DNA from: Paenibacillus auburnensis
Lineage (GTDB): Bacteria > Bacillota > Bacilli > Paenibacillales > Paenibacillaceae
Assembly: GCF_927798115.1 (NCBI RefSeq)
Contig: NZ_CAKMMG010000011.1
Span: forward strand, 124,001 to 188,000
Direction of reading: 5' to 3'
DNA: 64,000 nt
Part shown: positions 50,976-59,885 of the stretch, in pieces
How positions within the stretch are numbered: the stretch's first letter is position 1
How the letters are laid out: each line of letters begins with the position of its first letter
The notes under the pieces: model-generated
Told to the model about the DNA's origin: nothing
The model's input: the letters and a program-made list of their open reading frames with translations, nothing else
Databases searched by the model: none
Made by a program: the position numbers and the translations under genes

Positions 50976-52283
50976 CTATTGAAACTTGCGGATTGCCGGA
51001 ATGCTGAGTACAAAGGCAGCACAGAGCAATCCAAGTCCTGAGAAGATCGCAATAGTCGGAATGCCGCCGATAAGATCAGCCAGCCAGCCGACCACAATAT
51101 AGCCGACCGGCAGTAAAGCGAAGGAACCCAGCAGGTCCAGACTGGCTACACGCCCGAAGGCTTCCTGCGGAACGAGCTCCTGAAGACTGATTTCCCAGAT
51201 TAGGCCGAAGATCATCAGACCGAAGCCTTCTACCGCGAATAAGGCGATAGCCGCCGCTGCATTCGGAATAAACGGCATCAGGAACAGGGCGAGACAGCTG
51301 AGGATTACGCCGCCGTAGGCCATAATTCCCCGATGGGTCCATTTCTGGCGCAGACTGTATAGCAGCCCTGCAATAATAGCTCCGGCACCGGAACAGGTGA
51401 CGGCAAGTCCGTATACATAAGGGGCCCAGCCGTGATGAACCTTGAACAGCCAGGGAATAAGGATGCTGGTGACTCCGGCATAACAGATATTGAAGAAGGA
51501 GAAGGTAAGGATTGTGATCCAGAGCCAGGGATGGCTGCGCAGCACAGCAATGCCTTCTTTGAAATCCTCCTTCCAGTTAGGGGCAGCGGCCGGGGCTGCA
51601 GCGGCTTCAAGGTTGCGGATGGAGTTAGCAGAGTGTTGCGGCTGCAATCTCGGCATCAGTGCTTTGCGAAGATAGATCAGGCAGTAGAGGGAGATTACAT
51701 AGGTAAATGCATCAATCCCGAAGCCGATACCTGCAGACAAATGTGTAACAAGTAGCCCGCCGAGAGAAGGGCCGATCAGCCGGACGGTCTGAGTGCTCAT
51801 CTGGGTTAGTGAATTGGCTGCAATCCGGATATCGGCTGTGAACACAGTAGCCTGAGTCGCAGAATATGCAGGCCGGAAAAGGCCGTCAAGCAGGCCGTAG
51901 AATCCCATGAATATGTACAGCAGCGGTATGCTTAATATACCGGTCAATGAGAATACAGCTATTGCAACCATAATAACGAAGCGGGCAATATCAACCGCCA
52001 TCATAATCTTGACCCGGTCGTAGCGGTCCACAATATGACCGGATATCGGCAGCATAATCACGTTGGGCAGCATATATATGGCCATTACGAAGCCCATCGT
52101 CTTCGTTGAGCCAGTAATGGAATAGACCAGAACAGGCAGAATCACCATAGTCACCGAGCTGCCCAGGAAGGAAATCAGATTTCCCAGCCACAAGTACGGG
52201 AAAGCACGCGAATTCGCAAACAGGGCGGCAAAGTTCCGTATGGGATTTCGGCTGGCAGATTCGGTTGCAGTTACCGGATTCAT
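50976..52283 (-). CDS. MFS transporter (probable drug or metabolite exporter)
   Basis: A 435-residue major-facilitator protein with 12 predicted helices, of the MFS_3/enterobactin-exporter-like type (FPYLWLGNLISFLGSSVTMVILPVLVY at the start, SGHIVDRYDRVKIMMAVD after helix 2). It starts directly after the stop of the upstream regulator gene with no gap, so the pair is one operon and the regulator probably controls the exporter. Substrate unknown. Confidence 0.87.
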   Translation of the reverse strand: MNPVTATESASRNPIRNFAALFANSRAFPYLWLGNLISFLGSSVTMVILPVLVYSITGSTKTMGFVMAIYMLPNVIMLPISGHIVDRYDRVKIMMAVDIARFVIMVAIAVFSLTGILSIPLLYIFMGFYGLLDGLFRPAYSATQATVFTADIRIAANSLTQMSTQTVRLIGPSLGGLLVTHLSAGIGFGIDAFTYVISLYCLIYLRKALMPRLQPQHSANSIRNLEAAAAPAAAPNWKEDFKEGIAVLRSHPWLWITILTFSFFNICYAGVTSILIPWLFKVHHGWAPYVYGLAVTCSGAGAIIAGLLYSLRQKWTHRGIMAYGGVILSCLALFLMPFIPNAAAAIALFAVEGFGLMIFGLIWEISLQELVPQEAFGRVASLDLLGSFALLPVGYIVVGWLADLIGGIPTIAIFSGLGLLCAAFVLSIPAIRKFQ

Positions 52284-52835
52284 TCAGGGACTCACCTCCG
52301 GTTCTGACGAAGAATCTGTATGAGGCAGGCGCCCGATGATAAACTCCATGCCGTACTCATCACCCTGAGTAATCTTGGACTCCCAGGCGGTGATCACCTG
52401 CATGAGCTCCCGCTGAAAAGCGGCTAGCTCGGCGGAGGATAAGGTCAGCCGGGTTGTGAAATGCTCAATCTTGTCTTCATTGCGGAACTGAAAGCCCCTA
52501 AAGTTCTCAGAATGGAAGAAGGTCCCCTTGGAGCGGTAAAATTTCTGAATGATCCCTCCGGCGACTTCCGTACGGACGAGCTCCAGCAACCCGCCTTCAA
52601 ACAGCTTGATAATATGGTAGTGGATGTTGCCGGGGGTCTTGTGCAGCTTCTCGGCTACCTGTTTGGAGGTCAGCGGCTCATCCGCGAGCGCATGCATGAT
52701 TTTGATCCGAAGTGCGCTTTCCAGCAGTTTGTTCTGCTCCTCTGTGATGGAGAGTGGAGGCAGGAAACGATCATACGGCTGTTCAGAATCCTGGTGCTCC
52801 TGTGTTTGCCCAATCTTTGGATCTTTCATGTTCAT
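52284..52835 (-). CDS. ArsR-like winged-helix transcriptional regulator
   Basis: A 183-residue regulator with a winged helix at about 35-110: LLESALRIKIMHALADEPLT, SKQVAEKLHKTPGNIHYHIIKL (recognition helix) and a wing EVAGGIIQKFYRSKG. ATG 52835 follows AAGGAG closely; ATG 52829 is equally possible. The frame continues to 52964 without a site. It is followed with zero gap by the MFS gene. A palindrome at 52893-52911 could be its own operator. Confidence 0.82.
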   Translation of the reverse strand: MNMKDPKIGQTQEHQDSEQPYDRFLPPLSITEEQNKLLESALRIKIMHALADEPLTSKQVAEKLHKTPGNIHYHIIKLFEGGLLELVRTEVAGGIIQKFYRSKGTFFHSENFRGFQFRNEDKIEHFTTRLTLSSAELAAFQRELMQVITAWESKITQGDEYGMEFIIGRLPHTDSSSEPEVSP

Positions 52836-52892
52836 AACGCTCCTTATCCGCTTATCTGGGTCGGTTATATCCGTATGATCTATATAATAGTT

Positions 52893-52911
52893 CGATCTGT
52901 AATCCAGATCG
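52893..52911. promoter_or_regulatory. Palindromic operator candidate before the regulator-MFS operon
   Basis: CGATCTG-N5-CAGATCG, a perfect 7-5-7 inverted repeat, about 60 bases before the regulator start. TCGGTTA occurs on both sides at 52861 and 52910. Confidence 0.55.
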
Positions 52912-53118
52912 GTTAGATTAAACTCATTATATCGGCAGTTTTCTTTTTCTGTCAATGATTTCAAATTTCTTTACGATGATGCTTTTCGACCTCTGGGACC
53001 TCCGGTGGCGCACAAGGATAGAATGGTTTAAGATGATTTTAAGGCAATCTAATAATCTGGTAACTGCGGCTATTTTGGGAAATATGCACAGGACGCAGCC
53101 TCGGGGAGGGTGTACAGT

Positions 53119-53796
53119 ATGTTCCGAAGAGATTATATCGTCCGGATGATTGAGGATATGACGGCCATGGTGGCCAAAGTGTTTGCGCTGAAGCAGGAAA
53201 AGAAAACAACAGAAGCCTTATGGGAAGTAGATGAGCTGCTGGGCCGGCATTTCCGCCTCAACTCCCGTCTGTTAAACTCCTTATCCGTAGAGGATATTAT
53301 TGATATGTACCGGTTAGGCGGCATCATTGAGTCCGACAAGCTGCAGGGTGTGGCCCGGCTGCTCAAGGAGGAAGGCAGCATTTATGCGGCAGTAGGAAAT
53401 ACCGAAGCGGCGCTGTTCCGGTCAATGCGGTCACTGCATCTGTTTTTGTACGCTGACCTTCATGGGGCCGACCGGGATCTGATGCATATGACGAAGGAAA
53501 TCGATGAGCTTCTGAATGAAGTTGAGGCTTACCGGCTTCCGGTCAAAACAGAACGGCTGCTGCTATCGTATCTGGAATCTGTTGGCCGCTATGCCAAGGC
53601 GGAAGACAGTTTGTACCGGTTGTGGGAGCAGGGCGAGGATGTTGCGGCAGAAGGGCATGAACTCTACGGCCGGCTGCTGCTCACGGCGCCGGAGGCTTTG
53701 GAGCTTGGCGGCCTGCCGCTGGCAGAAGTAAGACAGGGGCAGGCCGAGTGGGAGAAGCTCACCGCTGCCGTTAGGCAAGAGACGAATCTGCTCTAA
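53119..53796 (+). CDS. DUF6483-type protein, function unknown
   Basis: A 225-residue soluble helical protein. The beginning MFRRDYIVRMIEDMTAMVAKVFAL is a recurring Bacillales pattern (DUF6483). Later helices look like tetratricopeptide-style pairs (EALWEVDELLGRHF, RYAKAEDSLYRLWEQ). No catalytic motif is seen. ATG 53119 follows GGGGAGGG. The next gene begins 71 bases on. Confidence 0.75.
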   Translation: MFRRDYIVRMIEDMTAMVAKVFALKQEKKTTEALWEVDELLGRHFRLNSRLLNSLSVEDIIDMYRLGGIIESDKLQGVARLLKEEGSIYAAVGNTEAALFRSMRSLHLFLYADLHGADRDLMHMTKEIDELLNEVEAYRLPVKTERLLLSYLESVGRYAKAEDSLYRLWEQGEDVAAEGHELYGRLLLTAPEALELGGLPLAEVRQGQAEWEKLTAAVRQETNLL

Positions 53797-53867
53797 GCAC
53801 GCCGGGCATGCTATAATATAATGATATTAAGGAGAGCCTGCTCTTCATTTTTAATTGCGAAAGTGAG

Positions 53868-55061
53868 ATGTACCCTGTGGAATCTTTAAATACATTAATA
53901 GTGCAGGTGATTAACAGCCGCACCTTAATTACGGCAACCTTAAGTCAGCTGCGCAGCAAAGGTGAGGTGACCTACACCAAGGTGCAGGTCAAACCCGTTG
54001 AGCTTAAAGGGAAGCTGCATTATCAGTTTGCCTACTATACCGGACCGAAGGTTGAGCACCGGAATATTCCTGCGGAGGAAGCTGCAGAAGAAATGATGTC
54101 GCTGCTGCGGGCAACATTCCGCCAGGCGCTGTTGTGTACCGTGGAAGCGGACTACCAGGTGCTGATCAGCAAAAAGTACAAGGTATCGATCCTGACGAAA
54201 TCAGCCAGCAAGCAGGAGGCGCCTGACTTAGCCCATAACCGCAAGAAACAGTATGTGCTGGATGAGGGAGAGCCGGTGCCGTTCCTGGTCGAGCTGGGCA
54301 TTATGAACAGCGAAGGCAAGGTGCTCGCCAAGAAGTACGACAAGTTCCGCCAGATCAACCGCTTCCTGGAGATGGTTGAGGATGTGCTGGCCGATCTGCC
54401 GGCCGGAAGGCCGCTGACGATTGTTGATTTTGGCTGCGGTAAATCTTATCTCACGTTTGCGCTGTATCATTATCTGGCTGTCCGCGAGCGGCGGGAGCTG
54501 AATATTGTCGGCCTTGACCTCAAAGCGGATGTGATTGAGCACTGCAGCCAGCTTGCAGCCAAGCTTGGATACAGCCAGCTGCGCTTCCTGGTGGGCGATA
54601 TTGCCGATTACAATGAGCTGGATCAGGTGGATATGGTTGTAACGCTGCATGCCTGTGATACAGCAACGGACGCTGCTCTGGAAAAAGCGGTCCGCTGGGG
54701 CGCTTCGGTCATCCTCTCTGTACCATGCTGCCAGCATGAGCTGTTTAACCAGATTGAGAATGACGTGCTTAGCCCGCTGCTGTCGCATGGAATTCTGAAG
54801 GAACGCTTCTCGGCATTGGCCACTGATGCCATCCGGGCGAAACTGCTGGACCTTATGGGCTACCGCAGCCAGCTGCTGGAATTCATCGATATGGAGCATA
54901 CCCCGAAGAATATCCTTATCCGTGCCGTCAAAAGCACCGGCGGCGACAATGCCGCCAAATGGCGCGAATACTGCGCATTCCGCGATTTTCTGGGGGCCAA
55001 GCCTTACCTTGAACGTGTCTGCGCCGACCTGCTGCCTGTAGAGACTACGGCTCAGAGCTGA
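53868..55061 (+). CDS. SAM-dependent methyltransferase (Methyltransf_32/GSTCD-like type)
   Basis: A 397-residue protein. The N-terminal 180 residues are unassigned; the C-terminal half is a class I methyltransferase with motif I IVDFGCGKSYLTFAL, an acidic end of strand 2 (VGLDLKADV), VTLHACDTATD and a conserved SVPCCQHELF. The CC motif and layout fit the Methyltransf_32 family, whose targets include rRNA or protein in some members; the target here is unknown. A terminator follows. Confidence 0.82.
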   Translation: MYPVESLNTLIVQVINSRTLITATLSQLRSKGEVTYTKVQVKPVELKGKLHYQFAYYTGPKVEHRNIPAEEAAEEMMSLLRATFRQALLCTVEADYQVLISKKYKVSILTKSASKQEAPDLAHNRKKQYVLDEGEPVPFLVELGIMNSEGKVLAKKYDKFRQINRFLEMVEDVLADLPAGRPLTIVDFGCGKSYLTFALYHYLAVRERRELNIVGLDLKADVIEHCSQLAAKLGYSQLRFLVGDIADYNELDQVDMVVTLHACDTATDAALEKAVRWGASVILSVPCCQHELFNQIENDVLSPLLSHGILKERFSALATDAIRAKLLDLMGYRSQLLEFIDMEHTPKNILIRAVKSTGGDNAAKWREYCAFRDFLGAKPYLERVCADLLPVETTAQS

Positions 55062-55127
55062 AGGCTGCCGGAACAGCCGGACGGGTAATGCATAAGCGGA
55101 TTTGATAAAAATATCGCATAATAACGT

Positions 55128-55165
55128 ACAGGACAGCATGCCTCCAAGCGGGGCGGCTGTCCTGT
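55128..55165 (+). terminator. Terminator after the methyltransferase gene
   Basis: Perfect 10-bp stem ACAGGACAGC/GCTGTCCTGT with an 18-base loop, followed by TTGTTTG. Confidence 0.65.
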
Positions 55166-55258
55166 TTGTTTGTGTGCAGGGTTTTCTCTATGCTTGTTGT
55201 TGCTTAAGGGTGAATCTGGAAATACTTATTAGCAACTTGACCATCCGGGAGTAATGAG

Positions 55259-57451
55259 ATGAGAAATAGGGGAATGGGACGGCCGCAGGTTGTTGCGGTT
55301 TGGGGGAGCGGAATACTGGTGATAACGGCCGCGGCGGCCGCTTGCCTGCTGCGCGGGATGTTTTTTGCCCGGGAGATGTATGGCATGCTGGCCGTATGGT
55401 TTGTATTGTGTGCTGCTATTGCCGCAAGTTCAATCTATATCAATGGAGGATACAAAAGCGGCGGGACCGCGGTGAAAATCGTACTGGGTGGTCCGCTGCT
55501 GATCCTTGTACTGTATGCTTTTCATTTGCTGCACAGCCCCTTATCCGTGCAAGGCACGGTTAATGAGCTGCTGCGCTGGGGACTCTATGCCAGCTTCGCC
55601 TTTTTTGCTTTTTTGTGCGCGGGAACCCGCCGGGGATTCCGGCTGCTAGCAGTAGTCTGGCACGGGCTGGGAATAACAATCAGCCTCAGTGCTCTGCTGA
55701 CTGTGTGCGGCGGACTGCCGCTCCGCTTTGCTGTTGCCTATACGGCATCGCCGGAGGTCAGTGTGACGGGGGCCAGGCTGGGCGGGCTGCTCCAGTACCC
55801 GAACGCCTTTGGCGCCGTGATGGCAGTTTTTCTGCTGGAGCGGATGTTTGCGCTCGCCCCCGGTGAAGCCGCTGCACGGCATCACGCGCGCGGGGAACAC
55901 CGCGCGTTCCGTGCCGCGAGGCAGCCGCTGCGCATGCTGCCTCTGTTCCCGTATGCCGCCGCGCTGCTCCTCAGCGAGTCGCGCGGCGCGTTGCTAGCTG
56001 CGGCCTGCGCAGCAGCCGCAGCCCTGCTCTGGAAGCGGCGGCTGGCCGCGCCGCTTCTTGCCGCCGGCGCCGCGCCCGTAGCCGCCGCGGCGCTGTTCTA
56101 CCGCCAGCTGGCCCGCACCGGGCTGGCGGTAGAGCCCTTGCCCGGCCTGCTGCTGCTGGCCGGGTTCTGGGCCGGCGCGCTGCTTGCCGGCCTGTGGCTG
56201 TGCCGCCGCAGCCGGCTAGCAGCGGGCGGGACCCGCGCCGCGCTGCTGCTGCTTGCGGCGGCGCTCTGGACGGCGGCGGGTACCGCCGTCCTCAGCCAAG
56301 TGCGCGAGCGGATCAGCGGACCATCTGCGACGGTCAGTGCTCGCGGACTGATGTACCGCGATGCCTGGAAGCTCGCGGGGGAAGCCCCCTGGCTGGGGCA
56401 GGGGGGCGAGACGTGGCACAGCGCATACCTCGCCACCCAGTCCCGCCCCTACGTAGGCAGCCAGGTGCATAGCGGTTATCTCGACTTCCTGTTGAACCTC
56501 GGAATCGCCGGTGTTGCTGTTCTGCTGCTCTTGCTGCTGGCAGCAGTCTGGATGACCGGCAGGGACGCCCTAAGGCTGCTGCCTCCGCTGTTGGTGATTG
56601 TCCTGCATGCCGCGGCCGATTTCGACTGGAGCTACGGCCTGAGCTGGCTGCTGCTGTTTTTGCTGCTGGCGATGGCGCATGCCGAATCCCGGCAGCGCGT
56701 AACCGCCGTCTCTGGAACACACGCTGTCCTCTTACGACCTGCCTTTAACCGCCGAGCTCATATACGCGGCTTCATGGGGGTGAAGCGGGCGGGACTGCGG
56801 CTAATCCTAATTTGTATTTGTCTGACGTTCAGTTGGCTTTCCTTTCAGATGAGGATGGGCGAAAAATTGTACAGTCAGGCAGTCCGGACCGCTGAGCCTG
56901 CGGCTCAGATAACGCTGCTCCGGGAATCCCTTGGATGGAATCCGCGGGATTCCAAGGCTGCTGTGGTTCTCGCGGGGCTGCTTCCAGGAGAGCAGGGAAG
57001 AGATCTGCTGCGGAGCAGTCTGATCTATGCTCCGGAGGACCCCGGTTTACATTGGGCACTGGCGGGGTCGTATATGGGAGGCGATGATCCGGGGAAGGCG
57101 CTATACTGGGTGCGGAGAAGCTTGCAGCTTGACGGCTTTAATGCTGCCAAGCAGGCAAAAGCGGCAGAAGGCATGCTGGAGCTGGGGCGGCGGAATCTGG
57201 TGAAGGGGGATCAGCAGCGAGCTGCCGCCAGCGCTTCTGCAGGGTTGGAGCTGCTGAGGCAATACCGTCTGCTGGCAGTACAGGAGCGTAGTAAAGGGGG
57301 GCAGCACAATGACCGCCGGTTCGAATATATCGAGCCGGCGGATATGCTGAATATGGAGCTGGAGGAGCTGCTTGCAGCGGTTTACGCTGAGCAAGCAGCT
57401 GCAAGCGGGATCCGTTTAAGCCGGTTCATACCTTCATCTGCCGGGCGATAA
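55259..57451 (+). CDS. O-antigen-ligase-like polytopic membrane protein with TPR tail
   Basis: A 730-residue protein with about 11-13 membrane helices (residues about 15-490) and a soluble C-terminal part (about 525-720) with TPR-like helices (ALAGSYMGGDDPGKALYWVRRSLQLDG). The order GLLQYPNAFGAVMAVFLLER, then WLGQGGETWHSAY and VHSGYLDFLLNLGIAG is that of the Wzy_C/O-antigen ligase superfamily, which transfers or polymerises glycans on lipid carriers. No glycosyltransferase or polysaccharide genes are next to it, so its substrate is open. The middle is extremely GC-rich (55850-56500). It overlaps the convergent SdpI gene by 26 bases. Confidence 0.8.
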   Translation: MRNRGMGRPQVVAVWGSGILVITAAAAACLLRGMFFAREMYGMLAVWFVLCAAIAASSIYINGGYKSGGTAVKIVLGGPLLILVLYAFHLLHSPLSVQGTVNELLRWGLYASFAFFAFLCAGTRRGFRLLAVVWHGLGITISLSALLTVCGGLPLRFAVAYTASPEVSVTGARLGGLLQYPNAFGAVMAVFLLERMFALAPGEAAARHHARGEHRAFRAARQPLRMLPLFPYAAALLLSESRGALLAAACAAAAALLWKRRLAAPLLAAGAAPVAAAALFYRQLARTGLAVEPLPGLLLLAGFWAGALLAGLWLCRRSRLAAGGTRAALLLLAAALWTAAGTAVLSQVRERISGPSATVSARGLMYRDAWKLAGEAPWLGQGGETWHSAYLATQSRPYVGSQVHSGYLDFLLNLGIAGVAVLLLLLLAAVWMTGRDALRLLPPLLVIVLHAAADFDWSYGLSWLLLFLLLAMAHAESRQRVTAVSGTHAVLLRPAFNRRAHIRGFMGVKRAGLRLILICICLTFSWLSFQMRMGEKLYSQAVRTAEPAAQITLLRESLGWNPRDSKAAVVLAGLLPGEQGRDLLRSSLIYAPEDPGLHWALAGSYMGGDDPGKALYWVRRSLQLDGFNAAKQAKAAEGMLELGRRNLVKGDQQRAAASASAGLELLRQYRLLAVQERSKGGQHNDRRFEYIEPADMLNMELEELLAAVYAEQAAASGIRLSRFIPSSAGR

Positions 57452-58079
57452 GCCAGGAGTAAACGTAGGGAATGATTGTCGCGATCAGCAGGGCTGTGAC
57501 AATCAGGCTGATAGATAGGTTCTTCGGCATAAAAGCACCAAGCACAATCAGCAATCCGCCGATCGTCCACATATATCCGGAGAACCGGTGGGTCTTCCGC
57601 CACACCTCAGGACTTGCGAGCGTCCACGGTGTCCGGATGCCAGTGAAATAGTTATCTTTAATCTGCGGCATATAATTGCCGAGTGCTATAAATAATACAC
57701 CGATAGCCAATATAGCTATTTTACCTGCCGCAAAATGCTCATCCAGGCCCTTGGCTACAGAAAGCACCAGGACGGCATCGAACAGTACTCCTACAGCTAG
57801 GCGGATCATTTTATAAGCATTTTCAAATTTACTGTAGTTTTCTCTCTTGGGGTCAATCCGGCGGATGAACTGCATAGCAATAGGAAAAACAAGGCCCATA
57901 AATGCCCCAAGTGCAATGATCGAGCCTTTGGGCCAATAGGAGTTGACCTCTCCGGTAATGCTGAAATGGGAAGGGAGCTGCGCGGGCAGTTTGCTGTAAT
58001 TGATCAGTGCATAACCCAGTGCGAGCCCTCCGAAAATCACAATCAGCGTGTCCTGCCATTTCCATTTGAAATCCTTCAT
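57426..58079 (-). CDS. sdpI: SdpI-family membrane protein
   Basis: A 217-residue protein with six predicted helices: an N-terminal DUF1648 part (LPSHFSITGEVNSYWPKGS) and a C-terminal SdpI part with NYFTGIRTPWTLASPEVW. In B. subtilis SdpI protects against the SdpC toxin and also signals to SdpR. It is downstream of an sdpR-like gene by 4 bases (one operon). No SdpA/B/C-like gene is present nearby. Confidence 0.9.
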   Translation of the reverse strand: MKDFKWKWQDTLIVIFGGLALGYALINYSKLPAQLPSHFSITGEVNSYWPKGSIIALGAFMGLVFPIAMQFIRRIDPKRENYSKFENAYKMIRLAVGVLFDAVLVLSVAKGLDEHFAAGKIAILAIGVLFIALGNYMPQIKDNYFTGIRTPWTLASPEVWRKTHRFSGYMWTIGGLLIVLGAFMPKNLSISLIVTALLIATIIPYVYSWLIARQMKV

Positions 58080-58083
58080 AATA

Positions 58084-58368
58084 CTAGTCCTCCTTGTCAG
58101 AACTGTTTTTCCCTGTGCCGGTTAATTCCAGGAACCATCCGAGCACCTCTTCAAGCACAGTCGTATCGAGCGAATATACAATAAACTGTCCCTTGCGCTC
58201 ATCCTGTACCAGACCGGCATGCTTCAAGGCACTGAGGTGATGCGAGATGCTGGGCTTGGTCATCTGAAAATAATCGGCGATTTCTCCGGCGGTCCGGTCC
58301 TTTTCACGCAGCAGCCGGATAATCTGTCTTCGGGTTGGATCAGCGAGCGCCTTGAAAGATTCGTTCAT
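58084..58368 (-). CDS. sdpR: ArsR-family repressor (SdpR-like)
   Basis: A 94-residue winged-helix repressor with the SdpR pattern: FKALADPTRRQIIRLLREKDRTAGEIADYF and MTKPSISHHLSALKHAGLV. In B. subtilis SdpR represses the sdpRI operon and is relieved by SdpI at the membrane. The arrangement regulator then immunity gene is conserved here. The ribosome site is weak. Confidence 0.9.
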   Translation of the reverse strand: MNESFKALADPTRRQIIRLLREKDRTAGEIADYFQMTKPSISHHLSALKHAGLVQDERKGQFIVYSLDTTVLEEVLGWFLELTGTGKNSSDKED

Positions 58369-58702
58369 TCTCTATCCAACCTTTCGATATTTAAATAATT
58401 ATCTAAATGTATAATCGCATTGAATTTATCAACTGTCAATACCTGGATGCATTTAGTCAAAGGAGCTGTATTCCAGACAAGGAATCTGGCCCTTCATTAT
58501 CCGGGATAACAATCCGTGACCGGTACGGCTCAGCATTATATTTAAAGACTCAGAAGCAGGCGGCTGCCGCAGCTTGGCCTCAAGTAGAAGTCGTAACCCT
58601 GCATATGCTAGAATAGGCTAGGAGAAGCTGGGTACATAGAGCAGAGGAAGGCCGGGTTCTCAGCCGGATAAACTCTGTATAAAACGGGAGGAGGAGCTGC
58701 AT
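58369..58702. other. Divergent gap between sdpR and dedA genes
   Basis: This 334-bp gap has an AT-rich zone (58380-58420) that should hold the sdpRI promoter and operator and, near its end, the dedA upstream region. A 69-codon open frame (58407-58616) lacks a ribosome site and family likeness and is not called. Confidence 0.5.
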
Positions 58703-59317
58703 ATGCACTTTATTTCTGATCTGATCTCGCATTTGTTCGAATGGATTCAAAGTCTTGGCTATTTTGGGATTATGATCGGGCTGATGATTGAAGTGATTCC
58801 GAGTGAAATTGTGCTCGCGTACGGCGGCTATCTGGTTTCACAAGGTGATATTAATTTTTTTGGAGCGATTCTTTTTGGTACGGTTGGCGGTGTGATTGCC
58901 CAGATTTTTGTATACTGGATCGGCCGTTATGGCGGAAGGCCTGTGCTGGAGAAGTACGGCAAGTACATTTTTATCAAGAAAAAACATATCGATCATTCCG
59001 AGGAATGGTTCAAAAAGTACGGCACTGGTGTCATCTTTACCGCACGCTTTATTCCGGTTGTCCGTCACGCCATCTCTGTGCCTGCCGGAATTTCACGCAT
59101 GCCGCTGGGTAAATTCACCTTGCTTACAACACTTGCAGTACTCCCGTGGAGCACCCTCTTTGTTTATTTGGGCTACACCCTTGGCGATAAATGGGAGACG
59201 ATTGATGAGGTCGCCGCTAAATATACCCATGAGCTGATTCTGGCCGCAATTGCTATTATCGTTGTATACTTCCTGTTCAAATGGTACAAATCCAAAAAGA
59301 AAGGTAGTGCAGTATGA
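58703..59317 (+). CDS. DedA-family membrane protein
   Basis: A 204-residue protein with about five membrane helices. The DedA (SNARE-associated/VTT) core is visible: IEVIPSEIVLAYGGYL, a re-entrant-like GTVGGVIAQIFVYWIGRYGG, and FTARFIPVVRHAISVPAGISRM with the conserved arginines. DedA proteins flip or scramble lipid carriers and support proton-motive force. It starts after GGAGGAGG and overlaps the thioredoxin-like gene by 4 bases (ATGA). Confidence 0.92.
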   Translation: MHFISDLISHLFEWIQSLGYFGIMIGLMIEVIPSEIVLAYGGYLVSQGDINFFGAILFGTVGGVIAQIFVYWIGRYGGRPVLEKYGKYIFIKKKHIDHSEEWFKKYGTGVIFTARFIPVVRHAISVPAGISRMPLGKFTLLTTLAVLPWSTLFVYLGYTLGDKWETIDEVAAKYTHELILAAIAIIVVYFLFKWYKSKKKGSAV

Positions 59318-59880
59318 AACAGAATGTAGCTCATAAATTTGGTAAGGGCCTGACTCCGCGCCAGTTCGTAGAGAGCATGACCAAAAATCAGCAGGCCTTT
59401 GAGTCCTGGTACGAGAAATTTGCCTGGGACAACGGGGAAGACCGTGAATATTTCGAGAGCCTGAACCACCGCGATGACCTGCGCGTGCTCATTCTGGCTG
59501 CGGACTGGTGCGGGGACGTTGTGCGCAATGTGCCGGTCGTGTTCCGGATTCTGGAGACCGCAGGCATCAAGACTGAAGTGCTGATTCTGGAAGAAAACCA
59601 GGAAGTTATGGATGATTTTCTGACCATGGGCGGAAGATCCGTGCCTGTTGTTATTTTTGCCGATACCGGCGGTTATGTTCTGGGTCACTGGGGGCCCCGT
59701 CCGGAACATGTGCAGTCACTGATGCGCACGTTTAAACAGGAGAACCCAGACCGGGAAGCAGCCGACTATGAGAGCAAAATCGCGGAGGTACGCAAGGCAA
59801 TGGGGCAGGCCTACGGGGAAGGAACGGAGTCACACGCGGTTATTGCCAAAGAGCTGCGCAGCCTGATTTCCGGCTTCTGA
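59314..59880 (+). CDS. Thioredoxin-fold protein with a single active-site cysteine
   Basis: A 188-residue thioredoxin-family protein (Thioredoxin_9 type). The active-site region reads AADWCGDVVRN: the first Cys is present and the second position is Val, so a CxxC redox pair is absent. Such one-Cys members are common in this subfamily, whose function is not established. Translationally coupled to the dedA gene and followed 5 bases later by the MBL hydrolase, so the three are one operon. Confidence 0.82.
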   Translation: MKQNVAHKFGKGLTPRQFVESMTKNQQAFESWYEKFAWDNGEDREYFESLNHRDDLRVLILAADWCGDVVRNVPVVFRILETAGIKTEVLILEENQEVMDDFLTMGGRSVPVVIFADTGGYVLGHWGPRPEHVQSLMRTFKQENPDREAADYESKIAEVRKAMGQAYGEGTESHAVIAKELRSLISGF

Positions 59881-59885
59881 TCGGT

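Noticed and set aside
58407..58616. 69-codon reading frame between sdpR and dedA
   Set aside because: No ribosome site, no family pattern, and it starts inside the likely sdpRI promoter zone.
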